Positions 10,427 through 19,602 of a DNA stretch of 39,992 nt are shown piece by piece. The translations under genes were made by a program, and so were the position numbers. Position 1 is the stretch's first letter. Each line of letters starts with the position of its first letter. The notes beneath the pieces were generated by a model. The model made no database searches and had not been told where the DNA came from. It saw only the letters and a list, made by a program, of their open reading frames with translations. Source of the DNA: Chara braunii (lineage: Eukaryota > Streptophyta > Charophyceae > Charales > Characeae); the NCBI GenBank assembly GCA_003427395.1, contig BFEA01000860.1, positions 141,607 through 181,598 of the forward strand, in the 5' to 3' direction.

Positions 10427-10475
10427 TATTTTCGGGGTTTGAACCCACACATAGATTTGAAATACTCAACCGCCC
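10427..10475 (-). repeat. tRNA-derived SINE-like element, copy 2 (partial)
   Basis: The plus-strand GGGGTTTGAACCCACACA, followed by GATTTGAAATACTCAACCGCCCG, matches the B-box half of copy 1 at 8136-8215. The A-box half is missing: the copy runs into Cys-less CCCA simple sequence. It is truncated and shown mainly because it defines a small family in the window. Confidence 0.5.
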
Positions 10476-10598
10476 GCCCACTCACATCCACCGACCCAGC
10501 CCGGCCGCCAGCCGTCCACCTGCCCGCCACCCACCTACCCACCCACGACCACCATTCACCCACCCACCTACGCACACCACCCACCCACCCACCCACCC
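10476..10598. repeat. (CCCA)n-like simple repeat up to the gap
   Basis: CCGCC, CCACC and CACCCACC units become regular (CCCA)n just before the run of N. This low-complexity tract probably caused the assembly gap. Confidence 0.9.
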
Positions 10599-11110
10599 NN
10601 NNNNNNNNNNNNNNNNNNNNNNNNNNNNNNNNNNNNNNNNNNNNNNNNNNNNNNNNNNNNNNNNNNNNNNNNNNNNNNNNNNNNNNNNNNNNNNNNNNNN
10701 NNNNNNNNNNNNNNNNNNNNNNNNNNNNNNNNNNNNNNNNNNNNNNNNNNNNNNNNNNNNNNNNNNNNNNNNNNNNNNNNNNNNNNNNNNNNNNNNNNNN
10801 NNNNNNNNNNNNNNNNNNNNNNNNNNNNNNNNNNNNNNNNNNNNNNNNNNNNNNNNNNNNNNNNNNNNNNNNNNNNNNNNNNNNNNNNNNNNNNNNNNNN
10901 NNNNNNNNNNNNNNNNNNNNNNNNNNNNNNNNNNNNNNNNNNNNNNNNNNNNNNNNNNNNNNNNNNNNNNNNNNNNNNNNNNNNNNNNNNNNNNNNNNNN
11001 NNNNNNNNNNNNNNNNNNNNNNNNNNNNNNNNNNNNNNNNNNNNNNNNNNNNNNNNNNNNNNNNNNNNNNNNNNNNNNNNNNNNNNNNNNNNNNNNNNNN
11101 NNNNNNNNNN
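10599..11110. other. assembly gap (512 N)
   Basis: All bases are N. CCCA repeats lie on the left edge and CA repeats on the right, so the missing DNA is likely simple sequence of unknown true length. Frames drawn across it have no meaning. Confidence 0.99.
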
Positions 11111-11155
11111 ACACAGACACATAAACACACCTATAGATACACACACAGACACACA

Positions 11156-11194
<39 letters not shown>

Positions 11195-11295
11195 GGGCAC
11201 ACACACACACATACAAACACAAAGACAGACAGACATGCAGACACAAACACAGACGTACACACACACACACACACAAACACACATACAAACACATG

Positions 11296-11331
<36 letters not shown>

Positions 11332-11350
11332 ACACGCACACAAACACACA
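11111..11350. repeat. (CA)n microsatellite, left flank of the giant element
   Basis: Long CA runs carry ACAGAC and ACAAAC variants and one GGGGGCACAC interruption. The same interruption occurs twice in the CA tract to the right of the element (about 39465 and 39623). Confidence 0.95.
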
Positions 11351-12027
11351 TCGCGCTGTCGGCGCGAATACACTTACAAGGGTATCCGCCCTGGGTTTTT
11401 GCAAACGACAGAAAAGCGGGTTTGGTCGGGATAAGTCGGGCGAGGTACGGCCGCGTCCGGGACCCGTCCTGACTAAGTTAGAGGGTATGTGGGCGCGCAG
11501 TTTTAGGGCGCACGTGTGATTTTTCTGGTTGAGTGAGTGGCCGGTCTAATCCACTGACCTGGACCGTGCTACGGTTTTGTTTAGGGGATGAAAGCTCGTT
11601 TTTGGTTGGCACGCGCGATCGACGGTAGGACAGGCACGCCGGTAGGTGCACGGGGCGGCCACGGCGCGGTCTGAGCAGGCTGGCGCGGGTGCCTGGTGTT
11701 CGCACGCCGGCAGCAGTAGGCAAGGAAGGCCTAGGCTGTGGCTCCCACGCCGGGGCACGGCGCGACACCACTTCATATTGGAATCCGCGCCTAGTTGTTC
11801 CAAGCTGGGGCATAGCCCTATAAATTACGATGTTGGACTATTACTACGGGGGTTTGGGGATCGAGGTCAGCATGCGGCATGAGGGAGAACTGGAGCAGCG
11901 GAAGGCTAAGGGGTAGAGGGTCCCGCGGGACTATGCCCCTTTTGTGTTGTCAGGGGAGTCCAGTCACGGGCCCCGCCCCTTGGCGCGAGGCCATCCCCCT
12001 CCCGACAATACCTCGGGATGTTTGGTT

Positions 12028-12078
12028 TGGTCTCGTTCTTTTTATTTTTATTTTTTTTCTTACTTATGTTTTTTTTAG
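12028..12078 (+). promoter_or_regulatory. T-rich tract with AG, possible 3' splice site
   Basis: A pyrimidine-rich stretch contains CTTACTTATG, which resembles a branch site, and ends in TTTTTTTTAGG. It recurs in the 3' LTR at about 32028, where the tract ends in TTTTTTCAGG. It could be an acceptor for splicing inside LTR-derived transcripts, or just simple sequence. Confidence 0.3.
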
Positions 12079-13593
12079 GTTTTTATGGCTCCGTCTCTGT
12101 TTAAAGGCCGATGCTGGCCCGCGGCCGTAACCCCGTTGGCAGACCGGGAGTAAGGAGGCCAACTGGCCCTCGGCGCTGCCACGGGGCATTACCCCGGTCA
12201 GAGTCCTGCGGGGCTATTTTGGTAGTACGGAGGGGGTTCGCGCGCCCCCCCCCCGACGTAAGGGTAGCATGGAAAGGGGTGGGAGGGGACCTTGTCGAGG
12301 GTCCCGCCAGGTTCAAGCGAGGATAGAAGTGAGCGGGGGAGCCAGCACGGTCTCTGCGCGGAGGCGAAATGGATGAAGTAGGGGAGGCCGATACCCGCGG
12401 CGTTTGACTTCGGCATTCGAATGTCGTCAGGCCGATCGCTCGGCGTTCAGGGTACCAGTGACCGCGTTGCAAGGTGCTTGGGGTTGGCAATTACAGGGAG
12501 GGAACCCGGAGGGTTCCGTGTTAAGGTGCGTCCGGAGGTAAGAGAGTGCGGGGGCGTTAAGGTATATACGGGGCGGACGGAACCGGAGCGCCCCTGCTAT
12601 TGTTGTAGAGTCGCTCGTTGACTCATTCTTGCCTCCCCTTCTTAGTTCGTGTGATTGCATGGCCTGGCCGGAGTGCGCTATTCTGAAGCACAGTGCTACG
12701 GGGTGGTGCTGGCACTGTTACGAACGGGCAGCAGGTGACGAGCGCCAATTGCAGGCGGAGTAAGTGGGCAGGAAACAACGATCGGGGTGAGGCAGCAGGG
12801 CTACACGAATAGAGAGGCGGGGCGACGGGGCGAGGAAGTGGTGAAGTGAACCGGAACCGGAACCGCGTCCGGGTGCAGATAGAGGTTCAAGGAGTTAGGA
12901 AGGGGGAGTACGAGGCCACGAAAAAGAGGGATGCACCCTGTCGCATAAGTGCGCCAGGTGCATACAGACCGAAAACGGAGATGTCAGGGCGGGCGCAGTG
13001 AAGAACGCACTGCGTTCTCGATCCGAAGTGGAAACGGGAGGGGAAACGTGCTAATCGGACTTTATTCGGCAGGGCGAATTGAGTGGTGGGGTTAGAATGG
13101 TAAAGGAGTTAGTGTAGCGGGAGGCTAGTAGAGGAAGGGGTGCGTCGAGAGATGGTGAAAACGGACGATGGCAGGAAGGGGGAAAGTAGTTTCTCTCTCG
13201 ATTCCTAACAGAATCGACCGGGGAAAAGTGTTGGCCGGGGGTTTTGAGGGGCGGCGAGCTAGGATATGAAGTTAGATTAGTGGAAAGGATAGTAGAATAG
13301 AAGGTAGGAAAGAAAGATGGTGCACCGGGCTATGGAGGAGGTGAAAACAAAAAGGGGGGGACGGACCTCTCGCTCGTAGATGGACGGGTTCGAGCGGGGG
13401 AAGACAGTCGACAGGGGCTTTCGGGGTGGGCGACCCCGAATCCAAGGTCGGATTGGTGTAAAAGTCAGTATAGGGGGAGATTTAGAATGGCAATGAATCT
13501 TTCCGCCTTTTAGCGGAAGGTTCATCTGTTTTCCCTTTTCCCCCTTTCACACACATTCAGACAGGGTTCGACTTTCTGCAGTAGATGGGGGCA

Positions 13594-13628
13594 GACAGAG
13601 AGAGAGAGAGAGAGGGAGAGAGAGACAG
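13594..13628. repeat. (GA)n microsatellite in the 5' LTR
   Basis: A run of GA with single interruptions. The matching place in the 3' LTR (about 33600-33634) has a different pattern and length, as expected for microsatellite slippage after insertion. Confidence 0.9.
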
Positions 13629-13970
13629 CACGCACTCAGACACGAGGTGGTGGGTGTACCCGTCCAAACTCTTGTGGAAGATTCACTTGACTTTGGCCCA
13701 CCTGTTAACGAAGACATCGAATGGACAGGCTCGTCGAGGCGGGGGACATCCAATTCGGGTGTCTGTATTGCCTACGAGTGATGACGGGGAGGGTTATCAG
13801 AGTGACTCCGTGGCTCAATGGGTTGGCTATCTTGTTACTGATGCCTTGTGCTCTGCTCAGCAGGTTGCCGACCCGCGGGTTCGCTTACCCCGTTGTATAC
13901 TGCAGCCGCTGTTGTCCTGCTATGAAGAGTTCATGATCGTGCCTTCTAAACCACGGCTTATACTTTGAGG

Positions 13971-14489
13971 TCACGACCGGTGGGCCGTGCGTCGTACCAA
14001 GTGAGAGACAGCGGTGAGGTCGGAGACGGGGGAGTGGGTGAGTAAGCAGAATTCGAAATTTTGCTGTGTAACTTTCCGTGATCCAACGAAAAAATCACTC
14101 GATTTTGTTCCTTCTGACGAGCAGTAATAGGGGGTTAGCAGCGGGAGGTCTTGGGACATACTTGTTGGTCCGCGTGCGTGAGCAGGAGCCGCACCGAGCT
14201 TTGCACTTTGGGTACGAGGCATCTGGCCCGGCCTGACCAGTAGATCCATTCGACTTCGAGAGAAGTAGTGGGGAGGCGGCGAGGCAGACGGGTGAACTAG
14301 AGTGATTGTACAGGCTGGAGAAGAGGGAGAGGGGTCACGTCCCGGAGTACCGAGCAAGGAGGGGTACCACCGTCTGTCAACCACTGAGGACTGAGCGGCG
14401 GCAGCGGGCGAACGGGCAGGGCTCGAGAGCTGTGGGAGTAAGAGGAAGAGGGCCGCCTGCTGGCGGGTGGGGATCAGCTGGTGGAGCAA
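13971..14489 (-). CDS. antisense LTR ORF, unrecognised, doubtful
   Basis: A 172-codon frame on the minus strand starts MLHQLIPTRQQAAL. The same frame is open for 177 codons in the 3' LTR (33969-34502), with substitutions and a different C-terminus. The composition is Ser/Pro/Arg-rich with no family I recognise, no signal peptide and no clear domain. With only a few percent divergence between the LTRs, staying open in both is weak evidence of selection, and a sense frame also crosses the region. I list it because a few giant plant LTR elements do carry antisense genes, but chance is the more likely explanation. Confidence 0.15.
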   Translation of the reverse strand: MLHQLIPTRQQAALFLLLPQLSSPARSPAAAAQSSVVDRRWYPSLLGTPGRDPSPSSPACTITLVHPSASPPPHYFSRSRMDLLVRPGQMPRTQSAKLGAAPAHARGPTSMSQDLPLLTPYYCSSEGTKSSDFFVGSRKVTQQNFEFCLLTHSPVSDLTAVSHLVRRTAHRS

Positions 14490-14523
14490 GGAGTGCAGCC
14501 GGCCAGGCCAGTTCCTGCAGAGG

Positions 14524-14994
14524 TTACAAGTTGCCTGTCTTGGCGCGCTTGCAGAGAGGCAGGCTGTCTGCGGCTGATTGAACAGGCGGCCAGTAGCGGT
14601 CCTTGTGGGGCGAACTGAAGACCAGGCTACGGACTGTGGATAACAGACTACTGGCTGCGGCAGAACACCGCACGTTGTTGCTAACCGTGGTGAGTGGTTG
14701 TTGTTGGTAACTGTGCACGGCTACTGCTGCTATGGCCTGTGCACAAACGGCGGCAAGCTGTTGGTGGCTGCCTACGGCTGGGGTCTGCTGATGGTCACTA
14801 CATAATGCGTCGTAATGCTGCCCAGTTATAGCTGGCTGTGACAATCTGTTGTGCAACAACAATTGGGCTAGGAAGGCATGCGTGGATGAGCAGCTGTAGG
14901 AAGGCAGAGTAGCAAGTGTTGTGCCTATGCGACAGGCTGTGTATAGTGGACTAGTGGTTACTTTTATCTGTTTTTGCATAGTGTTGAGTGGCAC
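14524..14994 (-). CDS. antisense LTR ORF, Gln/Ala/Ser-rich, doubtful
   Basis: A 156-codon minus-strand frame starts MPLNTMQKQIKV. It is preserved at identical length in the 3' LTR (34537-35007) with about ten substitutions and no indels. The protein is low-complexity (HSYQQQPL, AAASSLLS) because the plus strand is rich in GTTGTTGG and CTGCTG words. No domain is recognised. Equal length in both LTRs is notable but can arise by chance in such recent copies. Confidence 0.18.
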   Translation of the reverse strand: MPLNTMQKQIKVTTSPLYTACRIGTTLATLPSYSCSSTHAFLAQLLLHNRLSQPAITGQHYDALCSDHQQTPAVGSHQQLAAVCAQAIAAVAVHSYQQQPLTTVSNNVRCSAAASSLLSTVRSLVFSSPHKDRYWPPVQSAADSLPLCKRAKTGNL

Positions 14995-15744
14995 TACATT
15001 ATTGGACGCTCACTTGCGGTGTATTTTGCTGCTTGGGCTGCTTTCCTCTGCTATAGTATTAACTGGTCTGTTGTAGGTTGTTGTTGGTGGTAAGACCGGG
15101 GGTGTTGCGGTGCTGCTGCGTCCATGGGTTGTGGGCGGACTCTTTGTTGCTGCTCACCGTATGCTGCTACCTACCGTTGATGACTGTTCCAGGCTCTTGC
15201 GCGGCCGCGCAGGGTGACTTGGAGAGGTGTTGAGGCTTAGAGGGGTGCTAAGGGAGGACGCGTAAGGGGGATTATTGCTGCGATCTAGAGGGCCGTCAGG
15301 GGGCTCTGACTGCGGCGGGTTGACTATGGATTGACCAAGTTGTGCAGGATTGGCTTCCATTGCGGGGCCCTCAAGCGAATCAAGGAATCAAGGCCCCCTC
15401 CTGTGAGTCTAAGAGCACCCTCCTTGGATATGAGAGTCTAATACCCTTTATTTCTGCCTTCCTCATTCTAAGTGTAGTCCATTGGTTCTGAGAGGAAGGC
15501 GGCAGGCGGGATTGCAACCCGTAATCCGCGCCAAGGCCTTTGTCGGAGGTTGCCCCACCGATTGCGGGAGCTCTGCCGGAGCCTAGGCGAGGCTCTAGAG
15601 GCCGGGAACTGAGAGGTAACCATTCCCTTCCCTCTATACACCCTGGTATAGCCCTTATTTTTACATCCTCCTATGTTTGACTGAGTATACTGTATGCACC
15701 CCTACCTTGACTTTGGATTGACTGGCAGGATATAAGATAGATTA

Positions 15745-15750
15745 AATAAA
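15745..15750 (+). terminator. candidate poly(A) signal in the 5' LTR
   Basis: AATAAA in the context GATTAAATAAAGAAATG is conserved in the 3' LTR at about 35757. It lies about 115 bases upstream of the hairpin array. A second AATAAA at 16696 follows the array and is also conserved. Which one is used, if either, cannot be told. Confidence 0.3.
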
Positions 15751-15863
15751 GAAATGTTTGTGCAATTACAGTCTTAGTAAGGCAGATTGTGAACACAAGG
15801 GGGTGCATCTGGTGGAAGGGTGGGTGAAAGGTGGTTTTGCTTGAGCATGAATGGGTCCTATGG

Positions 15864-16668
15864 GGTCAGACCAGTTCCATAAGATCGGACGGCCTGACCG
15901 CTGTGTTTATTTATGAATTGCGAGGAGAGTGAGACCAGTTTCATAAGATTGGACGGCCTGATTGCTCTGAATAGTGAGGGTTTGACTGTGGCTGACTTTT
16001 CAGGGGCCAAACCTGTACCATAAGATTGGAGGGTTTGGTTGCCATGTTTGGTTGTGGTTTTGTTCTGTTTCTTTTGTTTTTGGTCGCGGAGGTCTGAGCA
16101 AGTCCATAAGATTGGACGGCTCGGCCCCTTTCTAATTCTCGCTGGGGGCAAGGCATGTCCATAAGATTGGACGGCTTTGGACTCATGCCGCACACATTGG
16201 ATCAGAGAGAAACGAACCTCGCAAAGGACCAAATATGTTCCACAAGATTGGACGGTCTGGCCAAATGCCTCGCACATTCCGGAACCCAAAAGGTTAAATT
16301 TTGGCTATATTTTATACTATCCTATTTATGAACAGGCTAGTCAGGCATGGGTTCCATAAGATTGGACAGCCTGGCTATAGCTTATCATGAAATGAAGAGA
16401 GTATAACTGAGAGTATAATTGAAGGTAACCCTGAGCATGCTGGGGCTTGTTCTAAGATGAACGGCTCAGTCCTATGCCCAACTTTTGAACACTTAGCTCA
16501 GAGAGGTATATATAATTTGGATATTAAACAGTTCAGGGCGGCTGAGCCTTATTCTAAGATGAACGGCTTAGCCATATGCCCAAAAGGAAGAGAGAAGTAG
16601 TTGTGCAACCTGTTCGTGTATACTCAATGGCTGAGTCAGGCAGGTTCCATAAGATTGGACGGCTTGAC
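15864..16668 (+). repeat. array of about ten covarying hairpins with loop TAAGAT (5' LTR)
   Basis: Loop positions are 15880, 15944, 16021, 16107, 16162, 16243 (CAAGAT here), 16357, 16453, 16555 and 16650. Eight units have the inner stem TCCA/TGGA or a near form. Two (16453, 16555) have TTC/GAA instead around the same loop. Each is enclosed by an outer stem of 6-9 bp that differs from unit to unit but remains complementary: GGTCAG/CTGACC, CCAAACC/GGTTTGG, CTGAGC/GCTCGG, CAAGGC/GCTTTG, TAGTCAGGC/GCCTGGCTA, GGCTGAGCC/GGCTTAGCC and GTCAGGC/GCTTGAC. Spacers of 50-115 bases are unrelated. I do not recognise this family; a protein-binding or RNA-processing signal is an inference. Confidence 0.85.
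16506..16514 (+). promoter_or_regulatory. TATA-box-like sequence in the 5' LTR
   Basis: TATATATAA within GAGGTATATATAATTTGG is conserved in the 3' LTR at about 36547. It lies between the eighth and ninth hairpins. Position inside an LTR is compatible with a core promoter, but no start site can be seen. Confidence 0.3.
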
Positions 16669-16956
16669 TTTATGCCCTATGTAAGTTGGGTATAAGGAAA
16701 TAAAGCATCGAGAGATTACGAACTATTGTCTGCCAAGTTGGCTTGGGGATGGTGAGAGTACTTACCGTTGTGGTTTGGCATTGCATGTGGCTGAGTAAGG
16801 CTACTAATTACTTTGAGGTTCAGGTTGACAGGTAATTGCTTTAGAGGCTCGCCACGTGCTAGAGTGATAGGAGTTAGCTTCAGTTTCTGCATTTTCTGAG
16901 CTAAGTTTTTTTACTTGGATCGATTTTCGCATTTTTTTGGATCTTTTGGTATACTT

Positions 16957-17290
16957 GGCCTTGTATAAATTTTGGTAAGTTACTTTCCTTACGGGAAGCG
17001 CTGCCAAAATTTCTACAAATCCAAGGAGTTAGTTAAATTTTGGCTTCAAAGTTCAACTTGTCTAAAGTTCATACTTGGCTTAGTAAAAATCTGGAAGGTC
17101 TCCTTTTCTGAAGGAAGTGGTGCCCAATTTTTTGCTAATTCAAGGAGTTAAACAAAATTGGACTTTGAAAACTCAAAGGATATTTTTGTTTTCATATTCG
17201 GGTTGATATAAATTTGGGAAAGACACTTTACCTACAGGAAGCGCTGCCGAAATTTTCTTGATTTAGAGGAGTTAGATTTTTTTTTGACAG
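16957..17290. repeat. three-copy diverged ~120-bp tandem repeat in the 5' LTR
   Basis: Units start at about 16957, 17073 and 17197. Shared order: an ATACTTGGC- or ATTCGGG-like start, then T(A)TAAATTTGG, then ACTTTCC or CTTTTCT, then GGAAG(C/T)G(C/G)TGCC, then AATTTTC or AATTTTTT, then (A/G)AGGAGTTAG. The same three units are present in the 3' LTR (about 36977-37310). Confidence 0.75.
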
Positions 17291-17308
17291 GTGGCGATTC
17301 TGGCAATC
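17286..17308 (+). other. internal copy of an LTR-end/primer-site-like junction
   Basis: GACAGGTGGCG is identical over 11 bases to the real 5' LTR end plus primer-site start at 19188-19198. It continues as ATTCTGGCAATCC, which resembles the TGGCGACTCCGCTGGGGA-type primer site I recall from other plant Gypsy elements. It is also in the 3' LTR (about 37327). This may be a fossil LTR/leader boundary captured inside a longer LTR, or coincidence. Confidence 0.3.
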
Positions 17309-19193
17309 CACCCCGAATAGGGGAGATTCTGCCGTTAGTCTACCTTTGCTTTGGGCACTGGCGTAGAGGTAGGCTTAAACTTAGTTGGCACATAGCTATG
17401 AGTGAGGATGTACTATGGAGATTCATCCCCAAAGGATGATGTTTTAGTTTGGGCCTTGACCTGTCTCATGGTACATGATTTTCTTGGACATTCGATTCAG
17501 AACTTGGGCTAGTGTTAGCTTGATCCTACAAGGATCACCTTCTGTTATCACTGATAACAGGTCGGTTGCCGATTTGTTGGTCTACGACTCAATTCAAACT
17601 CACTCTTCACACCCATCCTAAAAGTTTTTAGCCCTGGTGACTTTACTGTTTGTTGAGGGTTTCACCCGGACTTTTATTGAATGACCATTTAACAAAGGTA
17701 CTGGGTATTTTATTATGGTTGATTGGGTGGGAGATTGGGGCTTGCATGGCTAAAGCAAGGGGTATGAGTGTGGAGATTGGTTGGGGTTAACTCCGTGTAG
17801 CGGGTGGTTGCTGCTCATTTCCTTGATGTATTTGCAGGTAGACCTTGTGGCTCGGATTTGGATTTGGGGTTGCCTGCGATCTCATATATGTACTTATGGT
17901 TGTAAGAAGTCTCACTGTGCCTGTGAGCAGTGATCGTCGCAACTTTATCTCCCCTATGTGTATATGCTTGGGCGTATTTACTGTGGGGGTTCGCGAGGCC
18001 GGGGTTGCGATTACCACATACGACTAACATCGTTGGTCGGCATGGGACTGGCTAGCAGCCGCGCAACCTTATGTAAAAATCCTGCGTGCGAGGGCTCGCC
18101 ACCCCAACGTCCAGAGGTTATGGGATCGGGAGGCTCGCACATAGACGCAAATGCTGAGGTCACTGTAAGCCGTGGGCATCACCCAAAGAGAGGGAGGATA
18201 CCCCCAAAGGATCATGACCCTGGCTGGAATAAGAGGGGGGCCCTCGACCCATTCGTCTGTTTTTTAGAGTTTTTATGGTTGGACGCTATGGTCCGTGGCA
18301 GCCGTCAAAATCAAACCCCTTGATGTTTGACCACCACGACAGCTTAAAGTTGTCTACTCAACCCCTCTGCACAGGGTGCAGAAGAGGGTGTGGTGTTCAA
18401 CTGCGCATGGCGGTTGTCCGGCGTTGAAAGATTAACCCTCAATGCGCGTGTCAGCTGACACTTGAGTGTCGAATGCGACCCTCGAGACTAACGAGGGCCG
18501 CACGATTATGGGCACTACATAGTACGCCATCATTGCGACTGCTTGCGTACGTTTGCACCGCGAGCGATATGAGTTAGCCCTGCGTTCGCGCAGTTTTATA
18601 TTAAGTCTCGCGCGCGATACCTATTCGATTTCCGCATCGGAAGGTTATGGGTTGGCTACCGAGGGGCTAGGAGCGTTGTCGCGTTGTGTGTTCTGTTGTG
18701 TTGGATGTGCATGTGTTTGTGCTTTATTTTTGTGTTCGTAAAGTGGTGTGCGCGTGGTGTGTGGGATGCGTCCTAGTTGACGGACGACGAGCCGCGCTTG
18801 GGACTTCACCCCCCCAAGATGTCAGTTTGCCTGCGGGCCCGACAGGCGTATTACTGCGCGTACCCCCTATGCTACAGCGAACGAGAAACGCCCTCGGCTG
18901 GTCCACCTCTGCGATTGCAACCGAGTAGGTTTCGTACCGTGGACTGGTAGCTCGGCGGGGATACGCCCACCGAAGGGAGGTGACAACTCCCGTAAGGTGG
19001 AGGTAAGTTGTGCCTCGCGTAGGCCCTATCCANTCGTAGGGGCTCGCGAGAGATATGGCTGGCGCACTCGGCCGGAGCGGCCTAAGGAAGCTCCATTTGC
19101 GTGTTCGTGACGAGGTTGGTCCAACTCCTGCGTGACGTGACCGAGAGGGTCCTGCGCTGCCACGTGCGGTGCCGGACCGATGCGCTCGACAGG

Positions 19194-19211
19194 TGGCGCT
19201 GTCGCCGGGGA
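19194..19211 (+). promoter_or_regulatory. primer binding site, tRNA-Asp-like
   Basis: TGGCGCTGTCGCCGGGGA begins two bases after the GACA end of the 5' LTR. It matches the complement of a plant tRNA-Asp 3' end (ending GGCAACGGCGCCA) at 16 of 18 positions, by memory of that tRNA. Position and TGG start are as expected for the minus-strand primer site. Confidence 0.8.
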
Positions 19212-19602
19212 TGACGGAAGCCTACTGTTGTCCCTGGTGGAACGACATCCGGGTATGAGAACGAGAGAGAACTAAGCACGTGAGCAAATAAGAGAAGAAC
19301 TATGAGATGGATCGTATAGTAGTCTATATGGCTGTGTGGGTGTGAATGCTGATTTGATTGGTGGTTTGGCTGATGGGATGAACGAGGTGAGTATGTGAGT
19401 GAATTCTGTGATGAGAATGGGTCTTACTTAGGTGAACCCAAGGGAGGTAAGAAGTAGAGAGAGAAATGCCTGCCAGGTCCAGAGCGTCGGGTGCTTAGGT
19501 GGTCAGCCCGATAGGATCATGAAGGAATGGGCTGCTGAGTGGAACCTTTCGTCCTATCGCTTCTTATAACAGGGGGATTGAAGCCGTAGACAGTTAATCA
19601 AA
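19212..19602 (+). promoter_or_regulatory. untranslated leader with two splice-donor-like sites
   Basis: The leader is 391 bases and has no recognisable ORF. GAG|GTGAGTATG (cut before 19387) and GAG|GTAAGAAG (cut before 19447) both fit the eukaryotic 5' splice consensus well. Together with the acceptor-like signal ending at 26328 they could produce a spliced RNA that starts at the third ORF. This is inference from consensus only. Confidence 0.5.

Larger units (their letters stand above)
11357..19191 (+). repeat. 5' LTR, about 7,835 bp
   Basis: Homology to the right-hand copy starts at TGTCGGCGCG (11357) and runs to GCGCTC (19187), followed here by GACA. In two 120-130-base samples that I compared by eye the copies differ at 1-4 positions, so identity is about 95-97%. 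This LTR is much longer than the usual few hundred bases to 2 kb, and longer than the roughly 5-6 kb I recall for the giant Ogre elements of plants. It contains GA and T-rich tracts, a hairpin array, a three-copy 120-bp repeat and candidate polyadenylation signals. One ambiguous base is present at 19033. Confidence 0.93.

Noticed and set aside
10346-11351. Long open frames crossing the N run
   Set aside because: They are an effect of N being read as any residue; both ends are CCCA and CA simple repeats.
15864-16668. CRISPR-like array because of regularly repeated short motifs
   Set aside because: Spacing varies from 50 to 115 bases, repeats differ in their arms, no cas genes are near, and the context is a eukaryotic LTR.
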